A stretch of DNA of 64,000 bases. It comes from Gemmatimonadetes bacterium SCN 70-22. Lineage in GTDB: Bacteria > Gemmatimonadota > Gemmatimonadetes > Gemmatimonadales > Gemmatimonadaceae. Below, piece by piece: positions 15,430 through 24,724 of the stretch; within the stretch, counting starts at the first letter, position 1, and each line of letters starts with the position of its first letter. The notes beneath the pieces are model-generated. The model was not told the origin of the DNA, ran no database searches, and saw only the letters and a list, made by a program, of their open reading frames with translations. Location: positions 62,001 through 126,000 of the forward strand of contig MEDZ01000015.1 of NCBI GenBank assembly GCA_001724275.1. Reading direction: 5' to 3'. The position numbers and the translations under genes are program-made.

Positions 15430-17226
15430 TTACCCCGTCCCCCCCGGTGGAACCGTCCCGCGCGCCAGCTCCAGCTCCCGCCGCGCCTGCGGTACCAGCG
15501 CGCTCTGCGGGTACGTCAGGATCAGGTGCTCGAGGCGGGCAATCGCCCCGGCCGCATCCCCGCGGTGCCGCAGCACGCGCGCCCAGTCCAGCTCGGCCTC
15601 CGCCGCCTCCGGCGCATCCGCGAATCCCTCCACCAGCCGCGCCCACAGCAGGGTGGCGTGCGGCGTGTCGCCAGCCGCCTGCGACAGCCGAGCCGCCGTG
15701 AGCAGGAGGAACGGCGCGGCGTCCGGGAGGACCGACGCCGCCTCCTCGAAGCGGCGCGCGGCGCCGGCCGTGTCGCCCTTGGCCAGCGCGAGGAACGCGG
15801 CCCCGATCGATGGGGACTCCTCCGCGCGCGTGCGCGACAGGAGTGCCATGGCGGTCACCACGTCGCGCGACGTCTCGTCGGTGCGCCGCAGCCCCCGCCG
15901 CGCCGCCTTGAGGTCCCCCGCGTACAGGGCCAGCCACCCCTCGATCCGTTCGTCCTCTTCCGTCCCCCCGCCGCCAGCCGCAAGCGCCTGCCGCGCGCGC
16001 GCCAGGTCGCCGGCGCGGATCCACGCCCACGCCAGCGCCCGTTGCGCCTGGCGGACACCCTCCGGCCCCAGCAACGCCCCGCGCCGCGTCACCACCGCCT
16101 CCACCTCGGGCGCGCGCCCCAGCGCCGCCAGCGCCCGCACCTGCAGCAGCGCCACGGCGCCACCCGCCGCCGAGTCGGCCGACGACGCCAGCGGCTCGAC
16201 CAACGCCAGCGCCGACGCCGGCTCCCCGCCGTTCAGCGCCGCCGTCGCCGCCTTCACCACCAGCGCGTGGTCCCCGGGACGGCGTGCCGCCGCCGCCGCG
16301 TACGCGTCACGCGCCGTCAGCCACGCCTCTCCCTGCTCCGCCTCGGCGGCAAACTGGATCCACGCCTGCACCGCCGAGTCGCTCGGCGCCACCGGTGACA
16401 GCGCCGCCCACCCCTCGCGCGCCGAGCGCCACCGCGTCTCCAGCGAGGCCAGGATGCGCCGGGCCCCCAGCGCCACCGGCGGCGCGGCGAAGATGGCCCG
16501 CACCCCGTCCCGCACCGAATCCGGGGCGGCCGCCAGCGAGAACGCCGCCGCCTGCTCCATGTACGGCATCACCTCGCTCGCCTCGCGCCAGCTCCGCGCC
16601 GACGAGAGCCAAAGGCCAAGTGCCGCTTGCATCTGAGCGAACTCCGCCGCGAGGTCCCGCGACCCGCCCAGCACCTGCACCGCCCCGCGCAACACCGTGT
16701 CGGCCGCCGCCGCGCGCCCTGTCTCGAGCAGGAGTCGCGCGTACTCGCGAAACGGGGCCGGCTCGCGCGGCGAAAAGGCCATCCACTGCGCGAACGCCGC
16801 CTCCGCCTCCCGATCGCGTCGCAGCCCCACCAGCGTCCGCAGCTGCACCGTCCGAAGGAGGGGATCGCGCGGGCGTCGCGCGAGGAGCGAGTCGACCAGC
16901 GGAAGCAGCGCCTCGCTCCCACCGACCTGCGAATGGCACCGCTCCAGCCCCAACACCGCCCCCACCGGGTCCTCGGCATCGAGCGACTGCCGGTACAGCG
17001 GGATGGCGTCTCGGCACTTCCCCGCGCTCTCCAGATCCAGCGCCTGCACCAACGGCGACGGCGGGGCGGGCTTCCCCTCCTGCGCCGAGACGACGAAAGC
17101 GCGAGAGACGATGAGGCAGGCGGCCAGGAGGATCGTGCGGGCGCGACCGCCGGCGCTCCATCCCTCCCGCTCCGGCACCTCCCGTCTCCCGCCTCTCGTC
17201 TCCCGTCCCTCCCTACGGCTTCGCAT
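15430..17226 (-). CDS. Secreted tetratricopeptide repeat protein
   Basis: The protein (598 residues from this ATG) has an export signal about residues 29-50 (ARTILLAACLIVSRAFVVSAQ) followed by helical TPR-like repeats throughout, for example AGKCRDAIPLYRQSLDAEDP, REAEAAFAQWMAFSPREPAP and GDAAGAIARLEHLILTYPQS at the end. It should act as a periplasmic scaffold. The ATG overlaps the 3' end of the DUF4175 gene by 14 bases; a GTG at 17178 is an alternative that removes 16 very basic residues encoded by GGGAGAC-type repeat DNA and leaves a cleaner signal peptide. It is the last gene of the rsmI-DUF4159-DUF4175-TPR cluster; TPR proteins also accompany DUF4175 genes in MoxR/DUF58-type loci. Confidence 0.85.
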   Translation of the reverse strand: MRSRREGRETRGGRREVPEREGWSAGGRARTILLAACLIVSRAFVVSAQEGKPAPPSPLVQALDLESAGKCRDAIPLYRQSLDAEDPVGAVLGLERCHSQVGGSEALLPLVDSLLARRPRDPLLRTVQLRTLVGLRRDREAEAAFAQWMAFSPREPAPFREYARLLLETGRAAAADTVLRGAVQVLGGSRDLAAEFAQMQAALGLWLSSARSWREASEVMPYMEQAAAFSLAAAPDSVRDGVRAIFAAPPVALGARRILASLETRWRSAREGWAALSPVAPSDSAVQAWIQFAAEAEQGEAWLTARDAYAAAAARRPGDHALVVKAATAALNGGEPASALALVEPLASSADSAAGGAVALLQVRALAALGRAPEVEAVVTRRGALLGPEGVRQAQRALAWAWIRAGDLARARQALAAGGGGTEEDERIEGWLALYAGDLKAARRGLRRTDETSRDVVTAMALLSRTRAEESPSIGAAFLALAKGDTAGAARRFEEAASVLPDAAPFLLLTAARLSQAAGDTPHATLLWARLVEGFADAPEAAEAELDWARVLRHRGDAAGAIARLEHLILTYPQSALVPQARRELELARGTVPPGGTG

Positions 17227-20200
17227 TGATTCGCTTGAAGTACTCGAGCACGAGACGCCGCTCCTCGGGTGTCAGCCCGCGCAGCTCGTTCCACGTGGGG
17301 GGCGTGAACCGCGTGGCCCCCTTCCCGCTCGCGGTGGCTCCCTGCGGCGTGAACGTCTCGGTCCCGGTCCACGCCTTCGCCTCGCGCTTCCCCGTGTCCT
17401 CGCGCTGGTCCTCCTCGAGCAGCCGTCCCGCATCGAGCATCTTCCGGAACAGGCGCTGCTGGCGCTCGAGCACCGCGGCATCGAGGCTGGCGGACTCCAG
17501 CTGCTGCGCGATCTGCCGCGCCTCACGTGCCATCTCGTCGGACCGCCCGCTCTCGTCGCGATCGCCCTGCTCCTCGAGCCGCGCCGCGACCTCGCGCTGC
17601 TGGCGCGCCAGCGCGCGCGCGCTGTTCTGCGACTGCGCATCCATCTTCTGCCCGGGCCGGGGAATCAGCTCCTGCGCCGCCGAGTTCAGCGCCTGCTGCT
17701 GCTTCGCCATCTGCTGCAACTGCTCGAGCATCTCGGCGAAGCCCGTGGCCGACTCGCTGTTCTGCGTCCGCTCGCGGTCGCGCACCAGCGAGGCACCCGC
17801 CTGGTTGAGCGACTCCCCGGCCTCGCGCATCGCGCTCGCCATCTGCTGCCCCGTCTGCGAGCGCTGCGTCTGCGCCGTGGCATCCTCCACCTTGCGGCGC
17901 GCGTCGTTCATCATCCGCAGCGAGCGCTGGGAGAGCAGGTTCGACTTGGTGGCCGCCTGCTGCAGCCGCTGCATCGTCTTCTCCACGCCCTGCTGCAGCG
18001 CCCCCTGCTGCGAACGCAGCTCCGCCGGCGACGTCCCGCTCCGGGCCTGCTGCTCGAGGTTGTCCTGCTCCCGCGCCAGCTGCAACATCTCCTGGATCGC
18101 CCGGTCCATTTCGCCGGTGAGCTCCTTCTTCCACTCGCTCACCTGCTGGTCGCGCGCCTTCCCCAGCTCGTCGGCCGCCTGCTCCATGGCCTGCGCCGCC
18201 TGCTCGGCCGCGGACTCGCCCGACTTCTCGCCCTTCTGCTGCCCCTGCTGTCCCTGCTGTCCAGGGCCGGCGCGGTTCTGCCCTTGCTGGCCCCCCTCCT
18301 GGGCGCCCGCCCCCTTCTGGCCGGCGCTCTGCTCCCCCTGCTGCTTCTCCCCACCCTTCTCCCCACCCTTCTCCCCTCGCTCGGCGCCCCCCTTCTGCTC
18401 CTCCCCCTGCTGACGGGCCCCCCCCTCACGCTGCTCGCCGGACTTCCCCTGCTGGCCCGCCTGCTTCTCGCCCGCCTGCTTCTCGCCCGCCTGCTTCTCG
18501 CCGGCCTGCTTCTCGCCGGCCTTCTCCCCGCCCTGCTTGTCACCCTGCCGACGCATCGCCTGCTGCAGCTTCTCCAGCGACTCGTCGATCTTGTCGTTGG
18601 CCTCCTGCATGCGATCGGCGCCCGCCTCCGCCTTCTCCCGCTTGAGCCGCTCCTGCAGCTGCTTCACGTCCTCCTGCAGGTTCTTCGCCCGGTCGGTCAG
18701 CTCCTTCGTCATCCGCTCGGCGGCCTGCTGCTCCGCCTGACGATCGGCCGTGCGCATGGAGTCGACGAGGTCGCGCTGCCGCTTCGCGAGGTCCTTCGCC
18801 TCGTCCTTCAGCGTCTGCATCTGTCCCTCGAGCGCCGCCCGCTTGAGCATCTCGACGCTCTTGTCGAGCTGCTCGCGGAGCTTGCGCTGCTGCTCCGCCA
18901 GGTCCTGCAGCGCGCGACGCGACTCCTCCGGCGACATGTCCTGCGACGCCTGCTCCAGCTTGCGGAGCTTCTCCTGCAGCTCGGGGGTCAGCGCGTCGCG
19001 CAGCAGCTTCTGCGCCTCGCGCAGTCGCTCCTGCAGCGCACTGTCCAGCGCCCCGGTCTGCCGGAGCTGCTGCTCGAGCTTTCGCGCCGCATCCTGCATC
19101 TGCTGCATCCGATCGGCGAGCTGCCGCTGCTCCTTCGCGAACTGCTTGGCCTGCTGCGACGCCTCGTACGACATCGCGTCCTTGCCGTTCTGCTGCTGGG
19201 CGCGCTGGCGCGCGCGCGCGGCATCGGCGGTGCGCTGGTTCAGCTGCTTCTGCGCGTTGGCCGTCGCCTCCGCACGCGCCACCGCCGAGTCGGCGGCCGA
19301 CCGCACGGCATCGCGCTGTTCGCTGAGGCTCGGCAGTCGCACCACGACCTCGGGACTCTCTCCCGCCTGGCGCCACGGCGAGGCGTCGGTCGCCAGCGCC
19401 ACGAGGCGCATGGCATCGCCGGGGGTGAGCGTGGACATGGCGAGCGCCAGTTGCCCCTGGAACTGCTCGCCCTGGGCGCCCGGCAGGGGGCGCACGACCG
19501 ACGAGCGCACTTCGCCGCGCCCATTGGTGATGGTGATGCGCAGCGCCGCCGACGCCAGGCCATGGTCATCGGTGGCCAGGACCGACACCCCGATCGTGTC
19601 GCGGGCCAGCACGAGTGTGTCGCGCCCCGGCGCCAGGATCTCCACGCGCGGCGCCGAATCCGCCTGTACCTCCAGCTGCAACGCCGGCGGCAGGTCGGCG
19701 ATGGCGCCGTTGCGCCCGCTCGCCGTCCAGTGGAACGTCCCTCCCGTCCCCACCTGGAATCGCCCGCGGAAGCTGCGGGCGGACACCTGCAGCGGGATGC
19801 TCGCCCCGTCGCTCGCCAGGCGCACGCTCTCCAGCTCGGTGGAAGAATGTCCCTCGATCTCGAGTACCGTCCCGCGCGGAAGGCGGACCGGCTCGCCCAG
19901 GGGCACCGTCTCATCGCGCCGCCCGAGGTAGGCCGGGAAGGCCGCCCGCACCGTGACGTCGCCGATGAACGGCCGGTCGACGACGCGCACCGCCATCGTG
20001 TCGCTGGTGCTCCGCCCGTCGGTGGCGTAGATCGCCAGGTCGGCATCGAGCGGGCCGAGCGTCACGACCGCCGAGTCGCCGCGCAGCGGGAGCGCGCTCG
20101 TCCGCCACGAGCTCCCCGTGACCCGCTGGGCAACGGTGACCATCCGGCGCCCCGGGGCATGCACCGTCAGCTGCACCTTCTCCCCGCGCAGCACCGCGCG

Positions 20201-20779
20201 CGGGGCCTCGCTCAGCGTCACCCCGCCGAGCAGCGTCCCCTTCCAGGCCAGCACCGGGTGCACCAGGGCGCGCCATCCGTCGGGCGCGGCCGAGGCCGCC
20301 GTCACCAACCCCAGGATGCCGGCAATCGCGGCGCCGCCGCCGATGGCCGCCCGGCGCGCGACACTCCGGCGCAGCCCCGGCGCCAGCGACGGGTCGGCCA
20401 ACCCGGCCAGCCGCCCCGCCACCTGCTCGGCGTTCAGGCGCCCGAGCGCCCCCGCGTCGGCCACCTCGAGCGCCCCGCGCACCGACCCCGCACGCAGCCG
20501 CCGCTCCTCCTCCACCGCGCGCGCGATCCGGACCACCGAGGTCTCCTCGGACAGCCGGCGCCGCAGCCAGCGCCCCCCCGCCACCGCCGCCGCGATCGCC
20601 AGGGCCCACGCGACGAACGGGGTCAGCCGCGGGAGCACCAGCCACCGGCTCCCGCCTAACGCCACCGTCGTCACCAGCAGGACGAGGACGACGCCGGTCA
20701 GGACCAGCGCCGCCCCCCCAGCCGTCAGCTGCCGCGCGACGCCGCGGCGCTCGCGCTCCACCAGGTCGAATAACGTCAT
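17213..20779 (-). CDS. DUF4175 family membrane protein with long coiled coil
   Basis: This 1188-residue protein has two N-terminal membrane helices (about residues 20-42 and 52-70) and a third near 145-165, then a periplasmic beta-rich region (about 180-440), then some 700 residues of charged, Gln-rich helix typical of coiled coils (RQRAQQQNGKDAMSYEASQQ and onwards). Within the helix a low-complexity stretch has four GEKQA units and QG/GEK repeats (about 745-860). The C-terminus is compact (FTPPTWNELRGLTPEERRLV). DUF4175 proteins occur with MoxR ATPase, DUF58 and DUF4159 genes; the role is unknown but probably in envelope assembly or stress. Its ATG overlaps the DUF4159 stop by four bases. 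Confidence 0.88.
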   Translation of the reverse strand: MTLFDLVERERRGVARQLTAGGAALVLTGVVLVLLVTTVALGGSRWLVLPRLTPFVAWALAIAAAVAGGRWLRRRLSEETSVVRIARAVEEERRLRAGSVRGALEVADAGALGRLNAEQVAGRLAGLADPSLAPGLRRSVARRAAIGGGAAIAGILGLVTAASAAPDGWRALVHPVLAWKGTLLGGVTLSEAPRAVLRGEKVQLTVHAPGRRMVTVAQRVTGSSWRTSALPLRGDSAVVTLGPLDADLAIYATDGRSTSDTMAVRVVDRPFIGDVTVRAAFPAYLGRRDETVPLGEPVRLPRGTVLEIEGHSSTELESVRLASDGASIPLQVSARSFRGRFQVGTGGTFHWTASGRNGAIADLPPALQLEVQADSAPRVEILAPGRDTLVLARDTIGVSVLATDDHGLASAALRITITNGRGEVRSSVVRPLPGAQGEQFQGQLALAMSTLTPGDAMRLVALATDASPWRQAGESPEVVVRLPSLSEQRDAVRSAADSAVARAEATANAQKQLNQRTADAARARQRAQQQNGKDAMSYEASQQAKQFAKEQRQLADRMQQMQDAARKLEQQLRQTGALDSALQERLREAQKLLRDALTPELQEKLRKLEQASQDMSPEESRRALQDLAEQQRKLREQLDKSVEMLKRAALEGQMQTLKDEAKDLAKRQRDLVDSMRTADRQAEQQAAERMTKELTDRAKNLQEDVKQLQERLKREKAEAGADRMQEANDKIDESLEKLQQAMRRQGDKQGGEKAGEKQAGEKQAGEKQAGEKQAGQQGKSGEQREGGARQQGEEQKGGAERGEKGGEKGGEKQQGEQSAGQKGAGAQEGGQQGQNRAGPGQQGQQGQQKGEKSGESAAEQAAQAMEQAADELGKARDQQVSEWKKELTGEMDRAIQEMLQLAREQDNLEQQARSGTSPAELRSQQGALQQGVEKTMQRLQQAATKSNLLSQRSLRMMNDARRKVEDATAQTQRSQTGQQMASAMREAGESLNQAGASLVRDRERTQNSESATGFAEMLEQLQQMAKQQQALNSAAQELIPRPGQKMDAQSQNSARALARQQREVAARLEEQGDRDESGRSDEMAREARQIAQQLESASLDAAVLERQQRLFRKMLDAGRLLEEDQREDTGKREAKAWTGTETFTPQGATASGKGATRFTPPTWNELRGLTPEERRLVLEYFKRINAKP

Positions 20780-21453
20780 GAAACCGGTCGGCTCGTCACG
20801 GCATACACGAAGAGGTTCACGCCCATGCGCAGCGCCGCCTCGTGCAGGTCAGGTGGATCGTTGTAGGTCCCCACGTCTTCCCACCCGTTCCCGATGTCGC
20901 TCTCGTTGGTGTAGTAGACCGCCAGGCGGTCCCCGATGAAGATCCCGTACCCTCGAGCCGGCTTGCCGTCGTGCTCGTGGATCTTGGGCAGCCCCTTGGG
21001 AAAGTCGTACACCACATGGTAGATCGGGTGCGACAGTGGCACGTCCACCAGCGGGCGATCGGGAAAGACGCGCGCGATTTCCCGGCGAAAGCTCTCGTCG
21101 AGCCCGTAGTTGTCGTCCGCATGCAGGAAGCCGCCCCGCAGGATCCACTCCCGCAACCGGGAGACTTCGGTGTCGGTGAACTTGATCTCGCCATGCCCCG
21201 TGAGGTGCAGGAAGGCGAAGTCGTACAGGCGCTCATCCGTGAGCGTCACCCGCCCCTCGACCGGCTCGACCCGCAGCGTCGTGCGCTCGTTGATGGCCTT
21301 GAGGAGGTTGGGAAGGCTCGACGGGTTGGCGTACCAGTCGCCGCCGCCATCGTATTGCAGCCGGGCAATCCCCAGCTTCGTCCCCGACGACGGCGCGAAA
21401 CCCGCCAGGGACAAGAGGAGCAACGGCGCGACAACTCGGCGAAGACGGATCAT
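20776..21453 (-). CDS. DUF4159 family secreted protein
   Basis: The 225-residue protein has a signal peptide (RRVVAPLLLLSLAGFAPSSG) and a DUF4159 domain: LGIARLQYDGGGDWYANPSS, LYDFAFLHLTGHGEIKFT, LREWILRGGFLHADDNYGLD, and GYGIFIGDRLAVYYTNESDI. The domain resembles a glutamine-amidotransferase-like alpha/beta fold and is found with DUF4175 and TPR genes. The ATG at 21453 overlaps the rsmI stop (ATGA), and AGGA lies 5 bases upstream. Its own stop overlaps the DUF4175 start, so rsmI, this gene and DUF4175 are probably translated in series. Biochemical role unknown. Confidence 0.88.
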   Translation of the reverse strand: MIRLRRVVAPLLLLSLAGFAPSSGTKLGIARLQYDGGGDWYANPSSLPNLLKAINERTTLRVEPVEGRVTLTDERLYDFAFLHLTGHGEIKFTDTEVSRLREWILRGGFLHADDNYGLDESFRREIARVFPDRPLVDVPLSHPIYHVVYDFPKGLPKIHEHDGKPARGYGIFIGDRLAVYYTNESDIGNGWEDVGTYNDPPDLHEAALRMGVNLFVYAVTSRPVS

Positions 21454-22295
21454 GCGTCCTGTGCTAGGCGATAGGCCAGATTGCGTGGGGCTCCGTGTCG
21501 GTCCACCAGCGACCGCACGATCTCGCGCGTGGTCGCCCCCTCCCGTCGCAACGCATGCGCCGACTCGCGCAACGCCGCCTCGTCCAGCTCCCGCTCCGGG
21601 CACCCCTCGAGGAGGATGACCACCTCGCCACGAGGAGAGACGTCGCGAAAGGCGTCGGCCAGCTCCGCCACCGTCCCGCGCCGGAACTCCTCGAACCGCT
21701 TGGTGAGTTCGCGTGCCACCACCGCACGCCGCACCGTCGCGTCATCCCCCATCACCGCGGCCAGGTCGGCGAGGGTGTCGCCGACCCGGTTGGGGGCCTC
21801 GTACAGTACGCCGGTGTGCGGCAGGGTGCTGAGCAGCGCCAGCTGGGCCGCGCGCTCCTTGCCCTTGCGCGGGAGGAAGCCCACGAAGGTGAACGCCCCG
21901 GTCGGCAGCCCCCCGCCCACCAGGGCCGCGAGCAGCGCCGACGCCCCGGGAAGCGGGACCACGCGCGCCCCCGCCTCGAGGGCGCTCCGCACCAGGCGCT
22001 CCCCGGGATCCGACAGCAGCGGCGTTCCGGCATCGGAGATGAGCGCCACCTCCTCCCCCTCGGCCAGCCGCGCGAGGATGCGCGGCGTCTCACGCGCCTC
22101 GTTATGCTCGTGCAGGGCGGCCACGGGAGTGGTGACCTGGTAGTGGTCGAGCAGCGCGCGCGAATGGCGCGTGTCCTCACACAGGATGACCTTCACCCGC
22201 GCCAGCGTCTCGACGGCGCGAATCGTCATGTCTCCCAGGTTCCCGATGGGAGTACTGACCACGAACAGGGTTCCGACGACTGGTTCGTTGCTCAC
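21450..22295 (-). CDS. rsmI: 16S rRNA (cytidine1402-2'-O)-methyltransferase RsmI
   Basis: RsmI methylates the ribose of C1402 in 16S rRNA. The 281-residue product shows the tetrapyrrole-methylase fold signatures GTLFVVSTPIGNLGDMTIRA, VILCEDTRHSRALL, ALISDAGTPLLSDPG, VVPLPGASALLAALV, PTGAFTFVGFLPRKGKER and LYEAPNRVGDTL. The start is taken as a GTG at 22295 immediately before SNEPVVGTLF; no in-frame ATG is suitably placed. Upstream lie a 10-base tandem repeat (22341-22390) and the trxA terminator. It heads the cluster with DUF4159 and DUF4175. Confidence 0.95.
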   Translation of the reverse strand: MSNEPVVGTLFVVSTPIGNLGDMTIRAVETLARVKVILCEDTRHSRALLDHYQVTTPVAALHEHNEARETPRILARLAEGEEVALISDAGTPLLSDPGERLVRSALEAGARVVPLPGASALLAALVGGGLPTGAFTFVGFLPRKGKERAAQLALLSTLPHTGVLYEAPNRVGDTLADLAAVMGDDATVRRAVVARELTKRFEEFRRGTVAELADAFRDVSPRGEVVILLEGCPERELDEAALRESAHALRREGATTREIVRSLVDRHGAPRNLAYRLAQDA

Positions 22296-22340
22296 GAGCA
22301 GAAGAATACGTGCGCGGCGACACCCCCCGCGACCCGCGCC

Positions 22341-22390
22341 CCGACGACGCCAGACGACGCCAGACGACGCCAGACGACGCCAGACGACGT
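22341..22390 (-). repeat. Five tandem copies of a 10-bp unit upstream of rsmI
   Basis: Units CCGACGACGC, then CAGACGACGC three times, then CAGACGACGT, each exactly 10 bases. The tract lies between the trxA terminator and the rsmI start. A 10-base period places each copy on nearly the same face of the helix. Confidence 0.85.
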
Positions 22391-22422
22391 CGCGTGCAAG
22401 GCGGGAGCAGACGAGAAAACGC

Positions 22423-22458
22423 CAAGAGGCGGCCGGGGCTACCCCCGGCCGCCTCTTG
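22423..22458 (-). terminator. Intrinsic terminator of trxA
   Basis: A perfect 16-base stem, CAAGAGGCGGCCGGGG against CCCCGGCCGCCTCTTG, with a four-base loop, lies 36 bases after the trxA stop. On the minus strand it is followed by GCGTTTTCT, giving a short U-run, so it is a convincing rho-independent terminator. Confidence 0.88.
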
Positions 22459-22494
22459 TACCCCGCCAACGTCGGTTGGAACCGCCTGGAACCG

Positions 22495-22824
22495 TCAGTT
22501 GGCCGTGTACAGCTTGAACTTCGCCTCGAGCGTCGGCTTCGGCACGTATCCGATGACCTGGTCGACGAGCTTCCCGTCCTTGAAGAACAGGATCGTCGGG
22601 ATCGACCGCACATTGTACTTCATCGCCGTCCGCTGGTTCGTGTCGACGTCAAGCTTTCTCACCTTCGCCTTGCCGGCGTACTCGCCCGCCAGCTGGTCCA
22701 CGATGGGGCCCACCATGCGGCACGGTCCGCACCACTCGGCCCAGAAATCAACCACCGCAAGCCCGCTGGCCTGCTCGATCTCGGTCGCGAAGTCCGCGTC
22801 CGTCACCGCCGTCGTCTTCGACAT
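22495..22824 (-). CDS. trxA: Thioredoxin
   Basis: Thioredoxin is a cytoplasmic dithiol reductant for ribonucleotide reductase, methionine sulfoxide reductase and others. The 109-residue product has the WCGPC active site (Cys32, Cys35) in VVDFWAEWCGPCRMVGP, the partner Asp upstream, KVRKLDVDTN and the cis-proline loop VRSIPTILFFKDGK. Length is standard. GGAGG lies 8 bases before the ATG. It is transcribed on its own: a strong terminator follows and mce diverges upstream across 90 bases. Confidence 0.97.
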   Translation of the reverse strand: MSKTTAVTDADFATEIEQASGLAVVDFWAEWCGPCRMVGPIVDQLAGEYAGKAKVRKLDVDTNQRTAMKYNVRSIPTILFFKDGKLVDQVIGYVPKPTLEAKFKLYTAN

Positions 22825-22914
22825 CCTGTTCGCCTCCGCGGCCAGGGATACTCCCTGCCGACTGTCAGATTAACTTGCGCGCGCACCATCCTGATCCGGA
22901 GCGCCGTCTCCACC

Positions 22915-23340
22915 ATGTCACAGCAGACTTCACCTGATTCGAACCGGCGCGGCACGCGCATCGCCCACATCGGCGTCGCCGTCCGCTCCCTCGACGAGAT
23001 CCTCCCCTTCTACCGCGACGTCCTCGGGATGCCCGAGACGCCGCTCGACGACGCCGACGGAGCCCGCATCGCCGGACTCGTTGCCGGAGAATCCCTCGTC
23101 GAACTCCTCGAGGCCGAGACGCCCGACTCGCCCATCGGCAAGTACGTCGCCAAGCGCGGTCCTGGCATCCACCACATCTGTTTCAACGTGGACGACCTGG
23201 ACGAAGCCCTCGCCCGTTGCCGGACGGCGGGAATTCGCCTCATCGACGAGACACCACGCATCGGCGCCGAGGGCAAGCGTATCGCCTTCCTGCACCCCTC
23301 GGCCACGGCGGGTGTCCTGATCGAGTTGTCCGAGTACTAA
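22915..23340 (+). CDS. mce: Methylmalonyl-CoA epimerase (glyoxalase fold)
   Basis: The 141-residue vicinal-oxygen-chelate protein fits methylmalonyl-CoA epimerase, which interconverts (R)- and (S)-methylmalonyl-CoA in propionyl-CoA metabolism. Seen are RIAHIGVAVRSLDEILPFYR, AGESLVELLEAETPDSPIGK (metal Glu region), GPGIHHICFNVDDLDEALAR (metal His) and KRIAFLHPSATAGVLIELSE. The match runs over the whole length. The mutase is not in this window. The gene diverges from trxA. Other glyoxalase-fold enzymes are possible but the HHICFNVDD and LIELSE pattern favours epimerase. Confidence 0.88.
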   Translation: MSQQTSPDSNRRGTRIAHIGVAVRSLDEILPFYRDVLGMPETPLDDADGARIAGLVAGESLVELLEAETPDSPIGKYVAKRGPGIHHICFNVDDLDEALARCRTAGIRLIDETPRIGAEGKRIAFLHPSATAGVLIELSEY

Positions 23341-23380
23341 TCCAGCGAGCGGACGATGAGTTCCGCTCTCGGTACCGCGC

Positions 23381-23818
23381 TCAGCGCTTGCAGAAATCCT
23401 TCATGGCGGTGATCCCCGCGTCGCGCACATACCATCGGTCGGACGGCCCCTTGACGAGGGAAAAGGTGGGGGTCGCCGACTTTCGCGCCCGCGTGATCTC
23501 CACCTTCACGAAGCGCTCGCCACTGGGCGCGGGCCCCTCCTCGAGGATGCGGTACCCGTCGTGGTCGTAGCACCCCTGCATGATGATCTCGCGCTTCTCC
23601 AGCTCCGAGCGCTCGAGCTGGTCGCGCGCGGGGCCCTTGTCGGTCCCCCACACGACCGACATCGCCTGCAGGTCCTGCGCTTTCACGGCGGCGAGGAACT
23701 GCTCCACCGCGAGCCTCGGGGCGGCTGCCCCGGTCAGTGCGACACCCGGAGCGGGCTGCCTTCCACACGCCGCCACCACGAGCGCCACGAGGGGCAGCAC
23801 GACGATCCACTTCTTCAC
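23381..23818 (-). CDS. Hypothetical lipoprotein
   Basis: The 145-residue protein starts [19 protein letters not shown], a textbook lipoprotein signal with Cys18. The mature part has a helix ([20 protein letters not shown]) followed by strands ([34 protein letters not shown]), which resembles an NTF2-like or DUF4878-type small domain; this is a guess from pattern. It converges with mce and diverges from pdxJ. Function unknown. Confidence 0.75.
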   Translation of the reverse strand: MKKWIVVLPLVALVVAACGRQPAPGVALTGAAAPRLAVEQFLAAVKAQDLQAMSVVWGTDKGPARDQLERSELEKREIIMQGCYDHDGYRILEEGPAPSGERFVKVEITRARKSATPTFSLVKGPSDRWYVRDAGITAMKDFCKR

Positions 23819-23919
23819 GCGACTCTCCCTGCGAGATTGCGAGCGAACGTAACCCGGCGCTCCGCGCCGAGCAACGGTGTCGCCCGGGGCGTACCCGCGG
23901 CGGCAGGAGGCGTTCCCCG

Positions 23920-24669
23920 ATGATGACCCACCCCACGCCCTACCAGCGGCTCTACATCAACATCGACCACGTGGCGACCATTCGTCAGGCGCGCCGCACC
24001 GACGAACCCGACCCCGTCGCAGCGGCCTTGGCCTGCGAGGGCGCCGGCGCCGACGGCATCACCGCCCACCTCCGCGAGGACCGGCGCCACATCCAGGACC
24101 ACGACGTGGCCCGCCTGGCCGCCTCGATCGGGACCGTGCTCAACCTCGAAATGGCCTGTACCGAGGAGATGCTCGCGATCGCGGCGCGTATCCGCCCCTT
24201 CCAGGTCACCTTCGTCCCGGAACGGCGCGAGGAGATCACCACCGAGGGAGGGCTCGACGTGTCGCACGATCCGCACACCCTCGAGCGCGCCATCGCGCGC
24301 ATGCACGGGAGCGGGATCCGCACCTCGCTGTTCATCGACCCCTCGCCGGCGATGGTCGAGCGCTCGCGAGAGCTCGGCGCCGACGCCATCGAGCTGCACA
24401 CCGGGAGCTACGCCCACCATCCCGGCGACCCGGCGCAGGTCGCCGCCCTCACCGCTGCCGCCACGCTGGCGCACGCCCTCGGACTGCACGTCCACGCGGG
24501 GCACGGGCTCACCGTGCGCAATGTCACGCCGGTGGCGGCCATCCCCGAGATCGAGGAGCTCAATATCGGGCACTCCATCGTGAGCCGGGCCATCTTCGTG
24601 GGGATTGCCGAGGCGGTGATCGAGATGCGCGCGGCGATGGATCGGGCACGTTCGTCGTCGCACACCTAG
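23920..24669 (+). CDS. pdxJ: Pyridoxine 5'-phosphate synthase PdxJ
   Basis: PdxJ condenses 1-deoxyxylulose 5-phosphate with 3-amino-2-oxopropyl phosphate to pyridoxine 5'-phosphate in the DXP-dependent vitamin B6 pathway. The 249-residue TIM barrel shows [77 protein letters not shown] and [15 protein letters not shown] (23905-23910) lies 9 bases before the ATG at 23920 and fixes the start. It lies 55 bases upstream of an HPt-like gene with no evident functional link. Confidence 0.97.
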   Translation: MMTHPTPYQRLYINIDHVATIRQARRTDEPDPVAAALACEGAGADGITAHLREDRRHIQDHDVARLAASIGTVLNLEMACTEEMLAIAARIRPFQVTFVPERREEITTEGGLDVSHDPHTLERAIARMHGSGIRTSLFIDPSPAMVERSRELGADAIELHTGSYAHHPGDPAQVAALTAAATLAHALGLHVHAGHGLTVRNVTPVAAIPEIEELNIGHSIVSRAIFVGIAEAVIEMRAAMDRARSSSHT

Positions 24670-24724
24670 CCCTCCGCGCTACTCACTCCCTAACTTCTGG
24701 CCGCGCCCACCACCTCACTCGCGA

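Noticed and set aside
16697-20659. 1320-codon plus-strand open frame opposite the TPR and DUF4175 genes
   Set aside because: It mirrors the Gln/Lys-rich coiled coil as Leu-rich sequence; no motif or start context supports it, while DUF4175 does have family features.
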